Shown here in pieces: positions 1 to 13,852 of a stretch of DNA of 64,000 bases (its first letter is position 1; each line of letters opens with the position of its first letter). The notes under the pieces were generated by a model. That model did no database searches, was not told the origin of the DNA, and saw only the letters and a list, made by a program, of their open reading frames with translations. Source of the DNA: Ficedula albicollis (taxonomy: Eukaryota > Chordata > Aves > Passeriformes > Muscicapidae); assembly GCF_000247815.1 (NCBI RefSeq), contig NC_021674.1, forward strand, positions 13,219,562 to 13,283,561, given 5' to 3'. Both the position numbers and the translations under genes were made by a program.

Positions 1-716
1 TGGATTCCCAGTTGAAATTTCAACACTGGAGATTTGAACTGAAAATTACTACCTCTATGCATTTTATGAAAAAATGGTTAAAGAATACAAAAATGGTTAC
101 AGAAATGGTTAAAGAATGGAAGTGTTTTAAATGATCTGGTTTGTGTTCGTGAGAACCACCCTACACAGTCAGTTTGAAGCTGTTGACTGAAGTTTTGTGG
201 TTAGGGCACCGTGTGGCTGAGGTCAGTTGTCTCAGTAGTTATACATGACACCTATGGGGTTTTTTTCATCCTATAGCTGGAGGTCTGTGGTGATCTCCAG
301 TACATTTGTGATACACTTCATGTATTTGACATATTTATCCAGTAATGAAGATGAAAGAGTTGATAAAGTGAAACATTCATCCAGTGTTCAGCGATGTTTG
401 CATAGAGTTAACATTATTACTGTTATTGTTGGTATGCAGCATCCAAGAGTTGTTACTGTAGCTGCTTTTTGTAACTGGTCAAAATTGTTTTGATACCTGT
501 AAGAATGGCTGGATATGCTCTTTACCTTTCAAATTCAGCTGAAAGAAACATAACAATGCCTTAAGTATTACTTTCATATTGTTGTTAGTGTAAATACATT
601 GAGGTCCATATACACTTGGAATTGAAAACTGCTCCTGATTCCTTCCAAACAAATGGCAAATGTCATCTTGGTTGACATGAATTTGCATTTTTCTTCATAT
701 GAAAGTGTTTTTTTAA

Positions 717-958
717 AAAAAATCTGCCTTCTGCAAATGCAGGAGTTCATGAATGAACTGAAGGATCACTGTTGACTCTTCTATAATTTTTTGACAGTCA
801 TGGTGTGTTATTATGGTTACAGAAAAGTCCATCACTAAAAAAATCTGCCTTCTGCAAATGCAGGAGTCCATGAATGAACTGAAGGATCACTGTTGACTCA
901 TCTATAATTTTTTGACAGTCATGATGTGTTATTATGGTTACAGAAAAGTCCATCACTA
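717..958. repeat. Tandem duplication, 2 x 121 bp
   Basis: Unit 717-837 is repeated head to tail at 838-958. Both copies contain aatctgccttctgcaaatg and end in gtccatcacta. They differ at about three positions (for example gagttcatg/gagtccatg, gactctt/gactcat, catggtg/catgatg). It lies in intron with no coding potential. Confidence 0.93.
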
Positions 959-2853
959 GCATCGTGTGATGGTGTAGGGCTATGAAGGACACTGTGCTTC
1001 TTTTCTATATCCAGTTCTGATTAGCTACCTCACAACAGTGTGTGGTACCCTCGTGTTCAGGAGAAACAGTGTGGTTATTACAGGCTGTTTCTGGGATTAT
1101 TAGAGAGGTCAGACAGATAAATCCTTTGTGCAGATGGGGAATATCCCTTTTGGATCCCATGTTTAGATTGCTGTTAAAATGGTTCCTCTAAATCATGGAA
1201 TGACTGTAATTTTCAAACATTTCCTAACTGCTTTATGTCAGCTGTCATCCAAAATTCCAATTTTCATTATCCTGTTTAGTGCAGGCTTTGTCTTTCCTGA
1301 GTCAACTCTCAAAAAGTATTCAGCTCCAGTGATTAGTTTTTGCTTTCAAGGTTTATAACATGCTTAGCTTTAGGAGCCTTAATATTAGCAATATGTTTAC
1401 CTAAACCCCACAAATATCTGAATATAGGAGGCTACTGTGCTTGCACTACATTTTGTATGCAAGGGAGGGGCTTAGTAGAAAAAGCAGATGTGGAATATAT
1501 TTGTCTGATGCTGAGATGATGCAGAAACTGTCACTTTCACAATCATCCTTCTGTTTTAAAAGTTTTGATTTTGCCCTTAGAAAAACTTGTTTATTTGTTT
1601 TTCTTGACTTCTTGACTTTATTTGACCATTTTCTGTGAGTTAAAATGACTTGTACTGAAGAGGTAGGAGGTGTACAGGATTACAAGGTGTAGTCTCAAAG
1701 GAGAGGTTTTAGTAGAGTATATTGTATACAGTTGCTCAGAAATGTGAGAAATTGAGAAAGCAAAATAAAACATCAACAGCAACTTCACCAAAAATAACAA
1801 ATTCAAAATAACCTGGTATTGATTTTGTTGGATTTTTCCCTGCACAAACAAGATAAAACAAAACCATTTCTCCTCCCTTCCCCCAATACTCTTCTTGTCC
1901 TAGCTGTACCTTCTCTTAGATTTCAATCATACTTTACTCATTCTCCAGGCCTGCTTTCAAAAAACTTCTCTTGGATTTCTCCTTCTAGGGAATTCTTTTA
2001 GGCTGTGTGTGTTTTTAGATGTGCTACTTTTCTTCTTTCTGTTTTAAACAAATTTTATTTTTAACTGCTTCTAAGAATAAAGTGTATTGAACATTTAAAT
2101 CCCAATATGTCATTCAAACTGTTTGTTATACTTTTAAAATTCTGTTGGTTCTTGGCACAACTCAAATGTTCCTTCCGGTACTTTAAACTGAGAAGCCCTG
2201 ACCTTTTTTTCTCTGCATTCAAATAGCATCAAATGAATGTTACTATAATAAAAATAATATATGTATTTTATGCATTATTTCATTGCAAGTACAGAAGAAA
2301 AAATCCAAGGAACCATGTTGTCCTGAATTAATGGGATGCTGAAAAACTGGTCTGAATTTATTTTATTAATATTTTGTGAGAGATTTCGAATAATTTCAGT
2401 AGTCATAAATAATATGAAAGGAAATGGCTGTCCAAGAACAAGACTTGTGCTAAGAGAATTTCTCCCAGACTGAATAATTTTGGTGTTAGTTTTGGCCTTC
2501 TTGCCTACTTATTGCTCAGAATGCAATGTTCACATAGAATCACTGTAAAAACTGTTTTCCTGCTCCGTGCTGAATAAAACTAAATAAATCACCAGTCCAA
2601 CAAACATGCATGTATTTAGGATTACTTCTAAAGTTCACAGACATAAATTGTCTGTTGTGCAGGGCATTCTCTCTGGTGCTCAGAACTGATAGTCTCATGC
2701 AGATTGTGTTAGTCTTTATCTCCCATATGTCCACATTTGACTCCAAATATTTTTTCCATGCAGAAGATATATCTGGATAGCATTTGAAGAACTTCTGCTC
2801 ACATCTGAGGATGTACTATGTATATATTATACAAACTGCTCCTGAAGTACTTG

Positions 2854-2905
2854 AGGTGTGATTCTGAGGGGGCTTGGTGAGGTGTGACTCTGAGGAGGCT
2901 TGGTC
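2854..2905. repeat. Short tandem duplication, 2 x 26 bp
   Basis: The unit aggtgtgattctgaggggg and the rest of a 26-bp period is repeated once with two or three differences (gattctgaggggg versus gactctgaggagg). Intronic; no function inferred. Confidence 0.8.
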
Positions 2906-3681
2906 AGCTGTATGCTTGCACAGTGAATCAGTGCTCAGTTGCATTTATTTCACTGTATCTTTGTGTCAGTTCAGTGGGCTCAGTGCTTCCAAGTCCAAGG
3001 ACAAAACAAAGTGCAGTTCTACCAAAACTACTGAATGTTTTGGTTATAAACCAAATCTTACAAACTGTGCCACCTGTAACAAAGCTTTAGCTGTACCACT
3101 ACAAAGAAAATGGACACAGCAGTTGTGGTGTCACCATTTTGAGAGCTTCCAAAGGTTATTCTGTTCCTTTCTCTCCTCACCTTGTGGACTATCTGTAAAA
3201 TCACTTTAAGTTCAGAGCGTTGGGGTTGGACTAAAGTAGGGAATGTGGGATTAAGCACCAGCAGACTTGCAGTAAAGAGGAGAAAGAGACAATAAGTAGC
3301 AGGCAGTTGATGGGCCAGTTGGACCACATAGAAGAAAGTGTAAGAATTAAAATTTGGCAGGCTGTAATGAGATTGTAAGAGATGTATTGTTGTAGTTCAG
3401 TTTGAAGAGGTAAGATTTTCCCTGATGGATAGAAAGAGCCAGATGGATGGATTATTTCTTTTTGAAGACTTTGGTCTAGGAAACTGCAGGATCTCCCCAG
3501 GAAAGTTGTTCTGACATCATTTTCTATGGCATAAACCAGAGTGAGGCCTGAACAAACTTTATTTGAGAATCTGAATTCCGTACTTTGAGTTCAATCCTCT
3601 TTCTCGTTATCTGTAACTAGTATGCAACTTTTTTCTTTGTGTGGTATTTAATACAATTTTAAATAAAGTTTTGTTCATTTA

Positions 3682-3701
3682 TTTTTTTTTTTTTTTTTTT
3701 T
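3682..3701. repeat. Poly-T tract
   Basis: A run of about 20 T, preceded by tttgttcattta. It could be the antisense tail of an old retrocopy, but nothing recognisable follows it. Confidence 0.7.
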
Positions 3702-6700
3702 CATTCCCCAAACCTTTTGCCTTAGTTGACTTTGATCTGTCAGCATCTGGATAATTTATGAATTATTGAAATGTATCTTTCTCTGGTTACTCATTATAAA
3801 CAAGAACACTATGTTGTTCTATAGCATGAGTGTCTTCTGGAGGCTTCTCAATATGTGTGACAACGGAACAGTTTTTTAATAACATATTCTCTGAAATAAG
3901 ATCATCTTGGCCGTTCATTCTTGGATCTGTTCTGTGGGGGTTATTAATTTCTTTGGGGCTTTCTTTAGATCTAGCAATCCATTTAATATAACAGGCTTGC
4001 TGAAAAGCAGTTTTCAAAGACATTTTAGGACTGAAATTATTTATTTCCTGGGATGGGGAATGTAGCATTTTTAAAAACTGTCTCTGCTGGTTTTCATTGA
4101 CATGGTCAAGAGCATACTGCTTATGCCTAACTGTGTTGCAAACAAACTGATAAATGCTGTTTGAATGCAGCCCAAATAGATGCCATTTAAGCATTTACTT
4201 CCTCATGTTAGCTGCACCAGGGAAAGTTATGCAAAAAGACTGGACCTAGTCTAAAATTAACAATGTTCCACTAAAGCTTTGCATAATGCTTAATACAGAA
4301 ATTTAAACTTACAAACCTCCTTATGCCTTAGAAATTTATCTAAAGTTCTCCATTTTCCACTTTCATGGACAGGGCTGCAGAAGATCAACATATGCATTGT
4401 TGTGTGGATTAAGGTAAAGATAAAACATTACAACTTTCAGGCCTTTCCCAAGTCTCTTTATGAGATATATGCTATATGCTTTATGCTATATGTGCATTTT
4501 CAAGTACAGAATTTGATTTTGTTCTAAATATTATTTCCCCAAAACCTCTGAGATGTAACTTTGAGCAAGGAAGAGGAGGGCTCCTCTGTGAGAGGGGAAA
4601 ATGTTTAGAAGATCTATCATTTTGCAAGGGGAAGAACAATATATTTTGTAGTGATGGTTTGGGATATCCAAATTGTCTTCATTTTAATATCTTCATTAAA
4701 ACTGAATAAAATATTATTTGAGTTTAAGGAAAGACGAAAGGAAGGAAAAAAGCCAGGAGAAAATTAAATCCACACTAGAAAAAAGTCAGCCAAATTTAAT
4801 TAAATTTCTCTAGTGTTTCAATATATCTCTGCTCCTCACCCTTCTATATCTTGTAAATAACCTGTGATGCTCTAAGGATTTGAGAACTTCTAAAGCTGCC
4901 TTAAAACACCTCTTTCACTGCATCTTTAATGTTTTTTAAAAAATGAACACCGGAAAAATCTGTCAAAAATATTAGCATGGTTTACTGTAAATGTACCTAG
5001 ATAGCTAAGTTACCCAACTAACTAACCCTAACAAAAGGTTGTAAAAGGGGAGTAAAATCATTGCCAAATTTTAGGTACGTCTGGGTTTGGTGGTGAGTAT
5101 GGCATGTGTTGTTCCCTGATTGCTGGTGCAGTTATAGGTGATACCAGCATTTCAACATTTATTGAAATGTGTATGGCAGGTTTATTAAATAATTCTAATC
5201 TAAAAGAAGTCTGGAGTAATGGTTATCTCATTTTTTATGGAAGGCTAAGGGCCTGCTTTCTGTTTTAGAAGTTAATTACTACGTGCATTTTTTGTATTAG
5301 TTTAAAACTAAAGTAGTGCACTGCTTGTATTTGGCTCTGTGGGAAGTTAAGTCCTGACCCAGTGAAGTGCTGAAAGGAGAGGGCACATGAAGGACAGCCT
5401 GTATCATGAGTGTACTAACTGGGACTAAACTTATTATTTGGAACTATATCAAGAACAGTGATTGCTCTGCCAGCAAATGTTCACATCTCAGCTTTGGGTT
5501 TCCAAATTACTTTAACTGGCATGTCACTACTTTATTTAGCTCTACTGTGTAAGTATGCATCGAAACAATCTATTCTGGATCCCTCCAGAGTGGCTCTTTA
5601 TGCAAATTAGTGGATTTTTGTTTGATGGAAGAAACAATTTTTGGAAAGCAGAATAGAAGTGCCTAAATGAACAGAAAAGGAGTTTTTCCAAAGCAGTGGA
5701 AAGTTCTGACACAAACAGGACATTTTAAGAAGCTCTATTTCTAACTAGAAATGTTAAAATGTTGAAATAACTGAAAAATGTAGAGTAAAATGCTTCAAAA
5801 TGATAGAAGTTTCCCCATTCTTGTTGGCTGTCCATTAATGCTATAGGTTCTATGCAACTACTTCACCTGAGGAAAGTTTTTATGTTGTAATAATATTTAA
5901 AGTTCAGTGAAGATGAATGTTTTCAAATAGGATAAACAATATTTGCTGTAATTTCCTAACTTCCTTAAACTTCTTTCTTCTAATTAGCTATTGTTATCTG
6001 TTTTGCTTTTGGTTTTTTTGGTCCCTTTTTTGTTTTTATGGTTTCTCTCTGCCTTCTGCTCTGAAAACAGTCTGTACTTCTAAGAAAACTCATGCTTGAA
6101 TTCTAAAGCAAATTTGATACCGTCAGCTCTCTACAGCTGTTCTGACATCCTCCATCTGCCTAAAAAAAGATCACAATTTCTGCATTTGTACTGTCTTGTC
6201 GGGTATACTACTTCTTTTTGTTTCACATTAATTTTTAATCTTGCTTCTCTTCTCCACACAGTCTTTAGCTTGCTGATCTGCTTCTCACTTTTTCATCATT
6301 CTGCTCTCATATTTATTTTGGATATGAAAAATACATGTGCTCAGGAAATATGTGATACTTAATGGCAGTACTTAGTATCTGTTGCAAGATACTAAATTGA
6401 CTCCTGGGACATGTCTGGAAAACTTTTGCTAAACATCTGTGGGTTCTGAGTCCTCTCCTGAGTGACTCAGGAGAGCAGTATTGAAGGATGGCAGATTAAT
6501 AAACCTCGTGTTGCCAGGACTAGCAGAGCTGATGTGTTAATGTGTAAGGAACCATTTCAATGTTCAAGGGAAAAAAAAAAACCCAAAACAACACAGATAA
6601 AATGCTAAGTTTTGCTAACATTGCAATGGACATGTCTTTGTAAAGATATTTGTCAACTACTGACTTAGTAACTGAAGGTCAGGGGGATTTTGTTCACGTA

Positions 6701-9082
6701 AACACAGATATAATTTTGAGAAAAGAGTAACTGGCATAGAATTTAAAGAAAAGAGCTATTGTTTTTAGTGAGAAGGGAGACACTAAATTCTGTGTATTTT
6801 GGAATTGGAAGAGATGTGTTCTTCATCTGGAGAGGCTATACAAAGTAAATGTGGAAGTGGAGAGGATATATTTCTCAATGCATCCATCTTTTTCTTTTGA
6901 AAAGGTCATGTCTTGACATTATGCCTCTCTGCCATTTATATGCATAGAATGATAACACGCTTTGAAATGCTACTTTGCTAAAGAACGTTCTGTACTTTGA
7001 GTTATTACATGGCAATTTATAATGGTTTTTTATATCCATAAACATGTTTTCAGGCAAGTCACAATGGTGGGGGAATGCTTTTTAATATGAGTTTCTTGAT
7101 TCTCCAAGTATTATCTGAAAAAAGGACAATTCCAAAAAAGTGTAGGGAAAAATTAGGAGTGAGAGTATGAAAAAATATTTCTTTTTACAGCTGTTATGAG
7201 TAGTTCTGTCATCTGTGAAAGGCCCCTGTCAATCCCTCATTTATCAAAGTAGCTGTGTATCTTTGATCTCTGCTTTATAATAGTCTTAGGTACAGATGAA
7301 TGCAAGTCACTGCTGAATACAACAGTGAACCGATTGGGCATTGTTTGGAGGCTCAGGAAGATGGATGTTTCTTTTTATCAATAATATCCTTTTATTTAAT
7401 GCTCTCCATTGGCTTTGTCCAGTCCTGGAATTGTGGTTTAGCGAACCTTTGCAATCATTATAACATCGAATGGGTCAAAAGTGAAAGGATTCATGTTTTA
7501 ATAATCTTGGGAAGTATAAATTCCAGCCTGCCCATTTTTTATCCAGTGTACTTGGGGCATTACAAAAATTAATAAATAAATAGCAGATTTATGGATATAA
7601 TGCAGTGAATGCTTTTAAGAAAAAATTATTTGTAAACAAACAACCAGTATCTATTTCAGAGAGAAATTGAGAGAAGGCCTGAAGCAAAACTTTGAATACA
7701 AACTACAACATTTTTTTGGGGGAAGTGAAGCATGGATTTTTTGCATGATAAAGTTCTGTTGTAATTGATGTTTATCATGTTTTAATTTTCTTGATTTCTG
7801 TTTCATTTCAGTGAAATACAGAGATGCTAATTCAGAAGAACCATTTGGCTTCTGTTTAAGACACTGGAATTCTGCTGTTCTAGACTTACCCTAGGCTTTG
7901 CTAGCTTCTAGATCAAGGAGTTCAATATCTAAACAAAACTGCAACCGTTTGAGAGAGACAAAGTGATTTTTTGGGGTCATTTATTTGGGTTTTGCTTTTT
8001 AGGGTGTTTTTGTTGTTGTTGTTGTTTGTTTGTTGGGTTTTTTTAAGTAGCAAAATGTCTAAGTAAATTATTTGATCAGGTCACAGTTGTACTCTATAGA
8101 TTTCACTCATTCATCCACCCACTTACTCTCATCAACTTTTCCATCAAAACATCTGAGTGTCTGGCCTGGAATCTGATGTTCAGCACAAAGCCAAGGGTGT
8201 GCTGGGTGTGAAGCACTCACAGCATCTCCTGGGCTCCCTTTGCTGACAGTGACAAACCAGTTTTTGGTCTGCTGCTTTGTCCTCATGCTTGTAAGTCAGC
8301 AGTTTTTATGGTGGTTACTTCGCTTCAGATTTTCGCTTACTTCAGGCTCTGTAGCTCTTAAACAATGAGCAGCAACTGCTGCCTGTTTTCTGTTGGGAAA
8401 GTGTGTGTGCCATATGTCTCTCCATGTTCCACTAGCAGGAAAATGAACTGGTGTGATAGACTGCAAGCATGCTACCATCCTCCTGTTGTCAGATTCTTGT
8501 CTTCTGTGGAGGGGGTGTCTGTGCTGTGCTCCTGTCAGAGCACTTGCCTCGACAGAAACAGCTTTTTCTTGATTTTGCATCTGGAAGTGATGTTTTGGGA
8601 ATTGTTTCCCTGAAAAAGTGTTCTTTGTTAACCAGAAGGGCTATTATTTTAACGCTGATAGTTCTGCTGCTGCTTTCTCACATACATATTTTTACTTGTT
8701 ATTCATTCATAAAAGTCTTATTCCTATACAAATCTATGAAATATTTATCTAAAATATGTGAAATCCAAACTTTCTATCCTAAAATCTGCAAGTCAGAAGT
8801 TTCTGTTCATGAAGGTGGTGTCTGGAGGTATCATGGAGATGCTGGAAGCTGACTTAAATTCTGTAAAATTGTGTTTGGCTTTTTTTCCTCTTCTCCTGAG
8901 TGCTTATGCAGGTTTTGTTGCTTAGATCCTAGTTCTGACACATTTATGTGTCAGCTTATTATGTTCTTTGTGCATTTCCTGAAATTAAGAAACTCGGTGT
9001 ACCTTCACCCTTCTGCTCTGGAAGGTCTGACTCAATGGGCTTTGCAGAAAAGCTGGCTGATTGCAGAGCAGTGGCAGTCACT

Positions 9083-9395
9083 TTTTGCAAGGCATGGCTA
9101 GGAGCCATGATGGTGTGTTCGGAATGTGGGAGGGAGGGTTTGATTCTTTGGGAAAATAAAATTTCTATTCTGCCTTCTTGGGTGAGTACAGTCAGCACCA
9201 GCATTTTGCAAGGCATGGCTAGGAGCCGTGATGGTGTGTTCAGAATGTGGGAGGGAGGGTTTGATTCTTTGGGATTTTTGCAAGGCATGGCTAGGAGCCA
9301 TGATGGTGTGTTCGGAATGTGGGAGGGAGGGTTTGATTCTTTGGGAAAATAAAATTTCTATTCTGCCTTCTTGGGTGAGTACAGTCAGCACCAGC
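9083..9395. repeat. Compound tandem repeat, units 121/72/120 bp
   Basis: Three copies of a unit beginning ttttgcaaggcatggctagg start at 9083, 9204 and 9276. The first and third carry the full unit ending gagtacagtcagcaccagc. The middle one stops after gattctttggg (72 bp) and passes directly into the third. Copies differ by only two or three bases (ccatgatgg/ccgtgatgg, gttcggaat/gttcagaat). Open frames of 76-134 codons across this block are periodic by-products and not genes. Confidence 0.93.
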
Positions 9396-10791
9396 TTATT
9401 CTCTGTAGGGAATTCTCTGCCTGTCTGCCTTGCTGAAGTCATAATGCTGTGTGAAATTCAGATTTGTTCTGATAATAGAATAGTGGTCTGATATTTAGGT
9501 AATGCTATGATATGCTAGAAAAAGTATGACTAATGACCAAGACCATGAGGACAGAGGTTCTGGACTGCTCCTGTCTTTTGCCTGGTGATGTTCATGTAAG
9601 TATTGAGCTTTACTGCTCACACCCTTGTTTTCCCCTCCTGACTGGCTGTAAGTATTTGCATACAGAGACCATTTATCAAAACAATACCACATACTGCAAT
9701 GCAATATTAGTATTCAGCATAAAAAGTGACCAGTATTGAAATAAAATTATCTCCCCATGCTTAGTTGACATAAATATATAAAAATATACTTTGCTTCTGC
9801 CCACAATACCTAGCTGTGGTCGAAAATCCTCATTAAATTTCTCTAGTATGAGAGAAGAAAAGGTATTTACTGCCATTCTTGTGGCCCACGTCTTTTTGTT
9901 AGGCACAACACAGAGATGTCAAATATTTATTTCTGGGCAATATAATTTCCATTAATGTCAGCACTTACAAGATAGTTCTGCCTTGCACTCCTTCTGTTGC
10001 AGAATTTTGGACATTTCAACAGCTGGTATAGTATCTGATATACTCAGAATTTTTTAAGTTCTATCTGAAACAAAATGCATCTTTAAGATTTGCACATTTA
10101 CTCTAATTGAGTCAATATAGAAATCGGTTGTATAAAATGCTGACTAATTAAAGTAAGCAATCAAGTGGAGCTTTGCCTACCTTCCACCATCAGGCTAAAT
10201 GAGGTTAAATACTAAGATTCTTTTCTTTTTTCCTTGGGGATTTGTTTTTGAAATCACTAAGAAGCTAAGTTTTAAACACATATTTGAAACAAAATCGCAA
10301 TTTACTTTACCAAAGAAAACATCTCTGCATATGTATTTTTAATGCTAATTTCTTTTCCCCAGACAACACTAAGCTAAATTTGAAAATAGTTTCAGCTGGC
10401 CTGAGATCACTTTGGATGAGTGCAACAATACGTTTGGTCATGTTAAATGAATGCTTTGAATTCTTGAGTTACTTTTGTTTGTGCTGCTGTAAACTAGAAC
10501 AAGAATATTAATACTGCATGTCCACACTTGCCTCTGGTTATTTATGCATTTTTTACTATGGAAGTGTAAGTGTGCCAAGCAAAATCACTGGATTTCTGCC
10601 AAGTAAATGGCCCAACAAAGAATTACAAAGCTGGGAGTAAATGGGGCCTCAAATTAAATACAGGCAAAGTGACGTGGGCTTAGAAAATCACAATAGTGGG
10701 ACATTATAAGAGATGTTCCTCATCTCAACATTATATAGACAGTGCTAGAGAGTATTGTGGTGTCGACAACAGGTAGGAAACCCACATTTCG

Positions 10792-10963
10792 GTGGAACAT
10801 TTCTGAATAACAGGTGAACAAGGAAGTTAAGATATCAATATTTCACATGTATTTTTACATATCTTTATGTATCTTGAGTGGAACATTTCTGAATAACAGG
10901 TGAACATGGAAGTTAAGATATCAATATTTTACATGTATTTTTACATATCTTTATGTATCTTGA
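10792..10963. repeat. Tandem duplication, 2 x 86 bp
   Basis: Unit gtggaacatttctgaataac to atgtatcttga (10792-10877) is repeated at 10878-10963 with two differences (gaacaagg/gaacatgg and atttcac/attttac). Intronic. Confidence 0.93.
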
Positions 10964-13819
10964 AACCATGCCATCTTTACTTCAAGCTCTGATTTGTAAT
11001 GGTCCCTACTAGTAGGTTTTTCAGCTCTCCTTTATTCACTGTAGGTAATGCAGGTTCATTTGAAGCATGAAGCAGTTGTAGTTTGTGTTTGGTTCTCTTA
11101 CAAAAAAGTATTTAGAGACTGTAACTTATAACCCTCCAAAAAAACTGTAAGGCAAAATAAACATCTCAAGCTGGTTTGTTCTACTCCTTTCTGACCACTA
11201 ATTCTTGAGCCAAGGAAGGATGATCAGCTACAACATTTGTAAATTAACACCATTCCAACATTTTTATTTTCTGTAGTCTGAAGTGTGGAACTCTTGTATG
11301 TCAGTCACATTAGGATTGTCTCAATTGAAATTGGTCTGACTTTTTCTGTTATATGGTGTTTGATTTGATGTGAGCAAGAGCATCAGCCTTTTGACTCATA
11401 TTAATAGAGAAAAGGGTTGTTTTTCTGAAAGAACAGTGTATTTTTAACAGCTTTAGCCTTGTCTATTGAAAGGTGTTAAAGGGTGAAAGAATGCTATAGG
11501 AGAAAAAGAAAGTAAATTTGTGGATGATAGGTTCCCTATATTGAATTAATGATACTGAATTTCTGTTTCAATCTTGATCCAGAGAGGTTCTGAACTAATT
11601 TTTCTTTTTTCTCTTATATTCTCTTTCTCACCATATTACATAAATACCGAGGAAAGTTTTCAGACAGTAAAGAATTTCTTTCTCTCTTTCTGCCTGTTTT
11701 TGGTAGATTTTTTTGTTTAAACTGTGAGAGGTTTCTTTCTGACTTTTTAATATTGAATACCCAAATACATGCAAAGCAAATCTGAGGGCTCGTCAGACTT
11801 CCCAGGATCAAAGCAACTATTTTTTATCAAATATTAAATTATAATGCATTCCTGAAAATGTCACAAGAATAACTGACAGAATGCTAGCAGATTCCCATGG
11901 AGTTCATGTCAACATTTTAGAGTACTGCCTATTTATTGCCTCTTTATATTAATATTTTTGAATGGACAAAACAGCACAAGTACATATTTTTCTGAAAAGT
12001 ATCATCCTGTGCTCTGTATAGGTTCCTGCTGTTTATGCAGGAAATACTTAACATTTTCCATTGAAGCCTTTTGATTCTAAGTATTTTAAAGCTAGAGGAA
12101 CTTTGAGATATCACTGAAGTTGTGCTAGAGGTAATTCCTGCCGTGGTTCTATGGTCAATTCTTGGCTAAACCACTGCACCTGAAATTTGTATCAGATGCC
12201 TTTAATGTCACGTAGCTTTGGGGAAAAATGAAGTAACTCATGTGTGATACATCTGAGTATTGTATTTTTTTAATAAAAAAAAAGAACAACTTTGACTAGA
12301 ACTACCAGAAGGAAAGTTTTTGGGGCATTTAATCAAGGTGCCACTTAAAGAATCACTAAACTTGAAATACGGTAATTTTGCTCTGCATAGCAAATAAAAG
12401 CAATTTTTGGTTTAAAACAGACCAACTTGGTATACGGAGTCTGTGATTTTAAACACACTTTGTCAATGGTAAAACCGAGCAAAAAATTAAAAATTAATTC
12501 AGTAATTTTACAAGGAAACCACTATTTAGGAAGGCGTAGTTTAGGAGTGTGGAGGGCATACAAATAAGTAGATTCTTTCTTTTAAGTTACCTGCATGGAA
12601 TTTAAAAATGCTGTATTGTAGGGAGGCCCATTTACAGAGAAAAGTGTTAAAAAGATAGTAGAAATTGACATGTTGAGCCTTCATAATATAGGGACAGTGG
12701 CTTGTGTCTTTTTTTTCATTAATATCAGTATGTTGGATACTGAGGATGAAAGAGAAAGGAAGAAAAGAAAAATTGAAATTATAATTTCAAGTGAAATTAC
12801 AAGACTTGTTTTGAAAAATACATAAATGCATGATAAGTGTAGGTGTGTACTCAGTGGTGTGTTTTTTCTAACTGAAATTAAAACTGTCACTCATTCTGTC
12901 CTTCAGTAAGAGCAGTAGTTATTTTGGTACTTTTTTTTTTTTACTTTTTAGGAGAAAATCTCTGGTATTCCAGGCCTCTTGATTTGAGGACTATGAGCAC
13001 TCCAAATAAAATATATTTTATTATTCTTATTTCTCTATGCATTTAACCTGTTATAATTACCTCACAAAGTCTTAAAGCACCTGTGAAAACAAGTCCTTTG
13101 CTTAAAGAAGTAGGAAAAGGAATGAAGATCTCTTTGAACCTTGCTGTCCTTCCCAGAGTTACGTAAATTCTTATAGTGAAATCATAGCCTTTTGAAATAT
13201 TCTTTCCAATCTGTGCAGTATTCTTCATGAAAAGTAAGCTTAGAGATAGCAAAAACTACTTATTGAATGCTTTGTTACTCATTGTAAACCACAGGAAAAT
13301 AGGCAAGTGTTTAAGTTCATACTCTATAGATGCTACTCTTCCTTCAAAAAGCTTTCTATTGTAATCTATTACTGGCTTATAGAGGAATATCTCAAGGCAC
13401 AAAATTTAATCTATTTTCTTTTAGTTTAGTGTTATTATTCAAGATAGTGGATAGAGCAGATTGCTTTGAAAGGTGGCACAGGATTGAATTGCAAAAATGA
13501 AATGCACACAGGTACCTGGGTTTTGTGTATTATAACAGATGGATACCTCAATTATTAATTTCCTGATTAAGTAGCTTGGCATATTGAGCAGATATCATGC
13601 CAGAGTAGTTATATTCAAAATGTATAGAAAAGATTGCATTTGTGGACTTACATAATTCTGTAGTTAATAGAGTGAAATCTCAGGCTGATTTATGAAATGT
13701 TTAAGATGGAGTTGTAGTATGAAGAATTCCAAATTTCTGCAATTGTATTTATTTGACAGGAATAACTCTTGTACTACATTAGAGCATATTCAAGTGAGAC
13801 ATTTTAGCCTTACTATGGT

Positions 13820-13852
13820 AAAAAAAAAAAGAAAAAAAAAAGAAAAAAAAAC
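13820..13852. repeat. A-rich low-complexity tract
   Basis: A run of A interrupted by single G bases. It is simple-sequence intron DNA; it produces a lysine-rich open frame with no meaning. Confidence 0.8.

Noticed and set aside
3787..4194. 135-codon minus-strand open frame
   Set aside because: No domain, signal or composition typical of a real protein, in AT-rich intron; I cannot support it as a gene or name a retrocopy source.
9083..9395. CRISPR-like array
   Set aside because: Direct repeats are long (72-121 bp) with no unique spacers, and the genome is a vertebrate.
8959..9491. Overlapping 87-134-codon frames with repeated peptides
   Set aside because: The peptide repetition simply mirrors the DNA tandem repeat at 9083-9395; present on both strands, with no homologue recognised.
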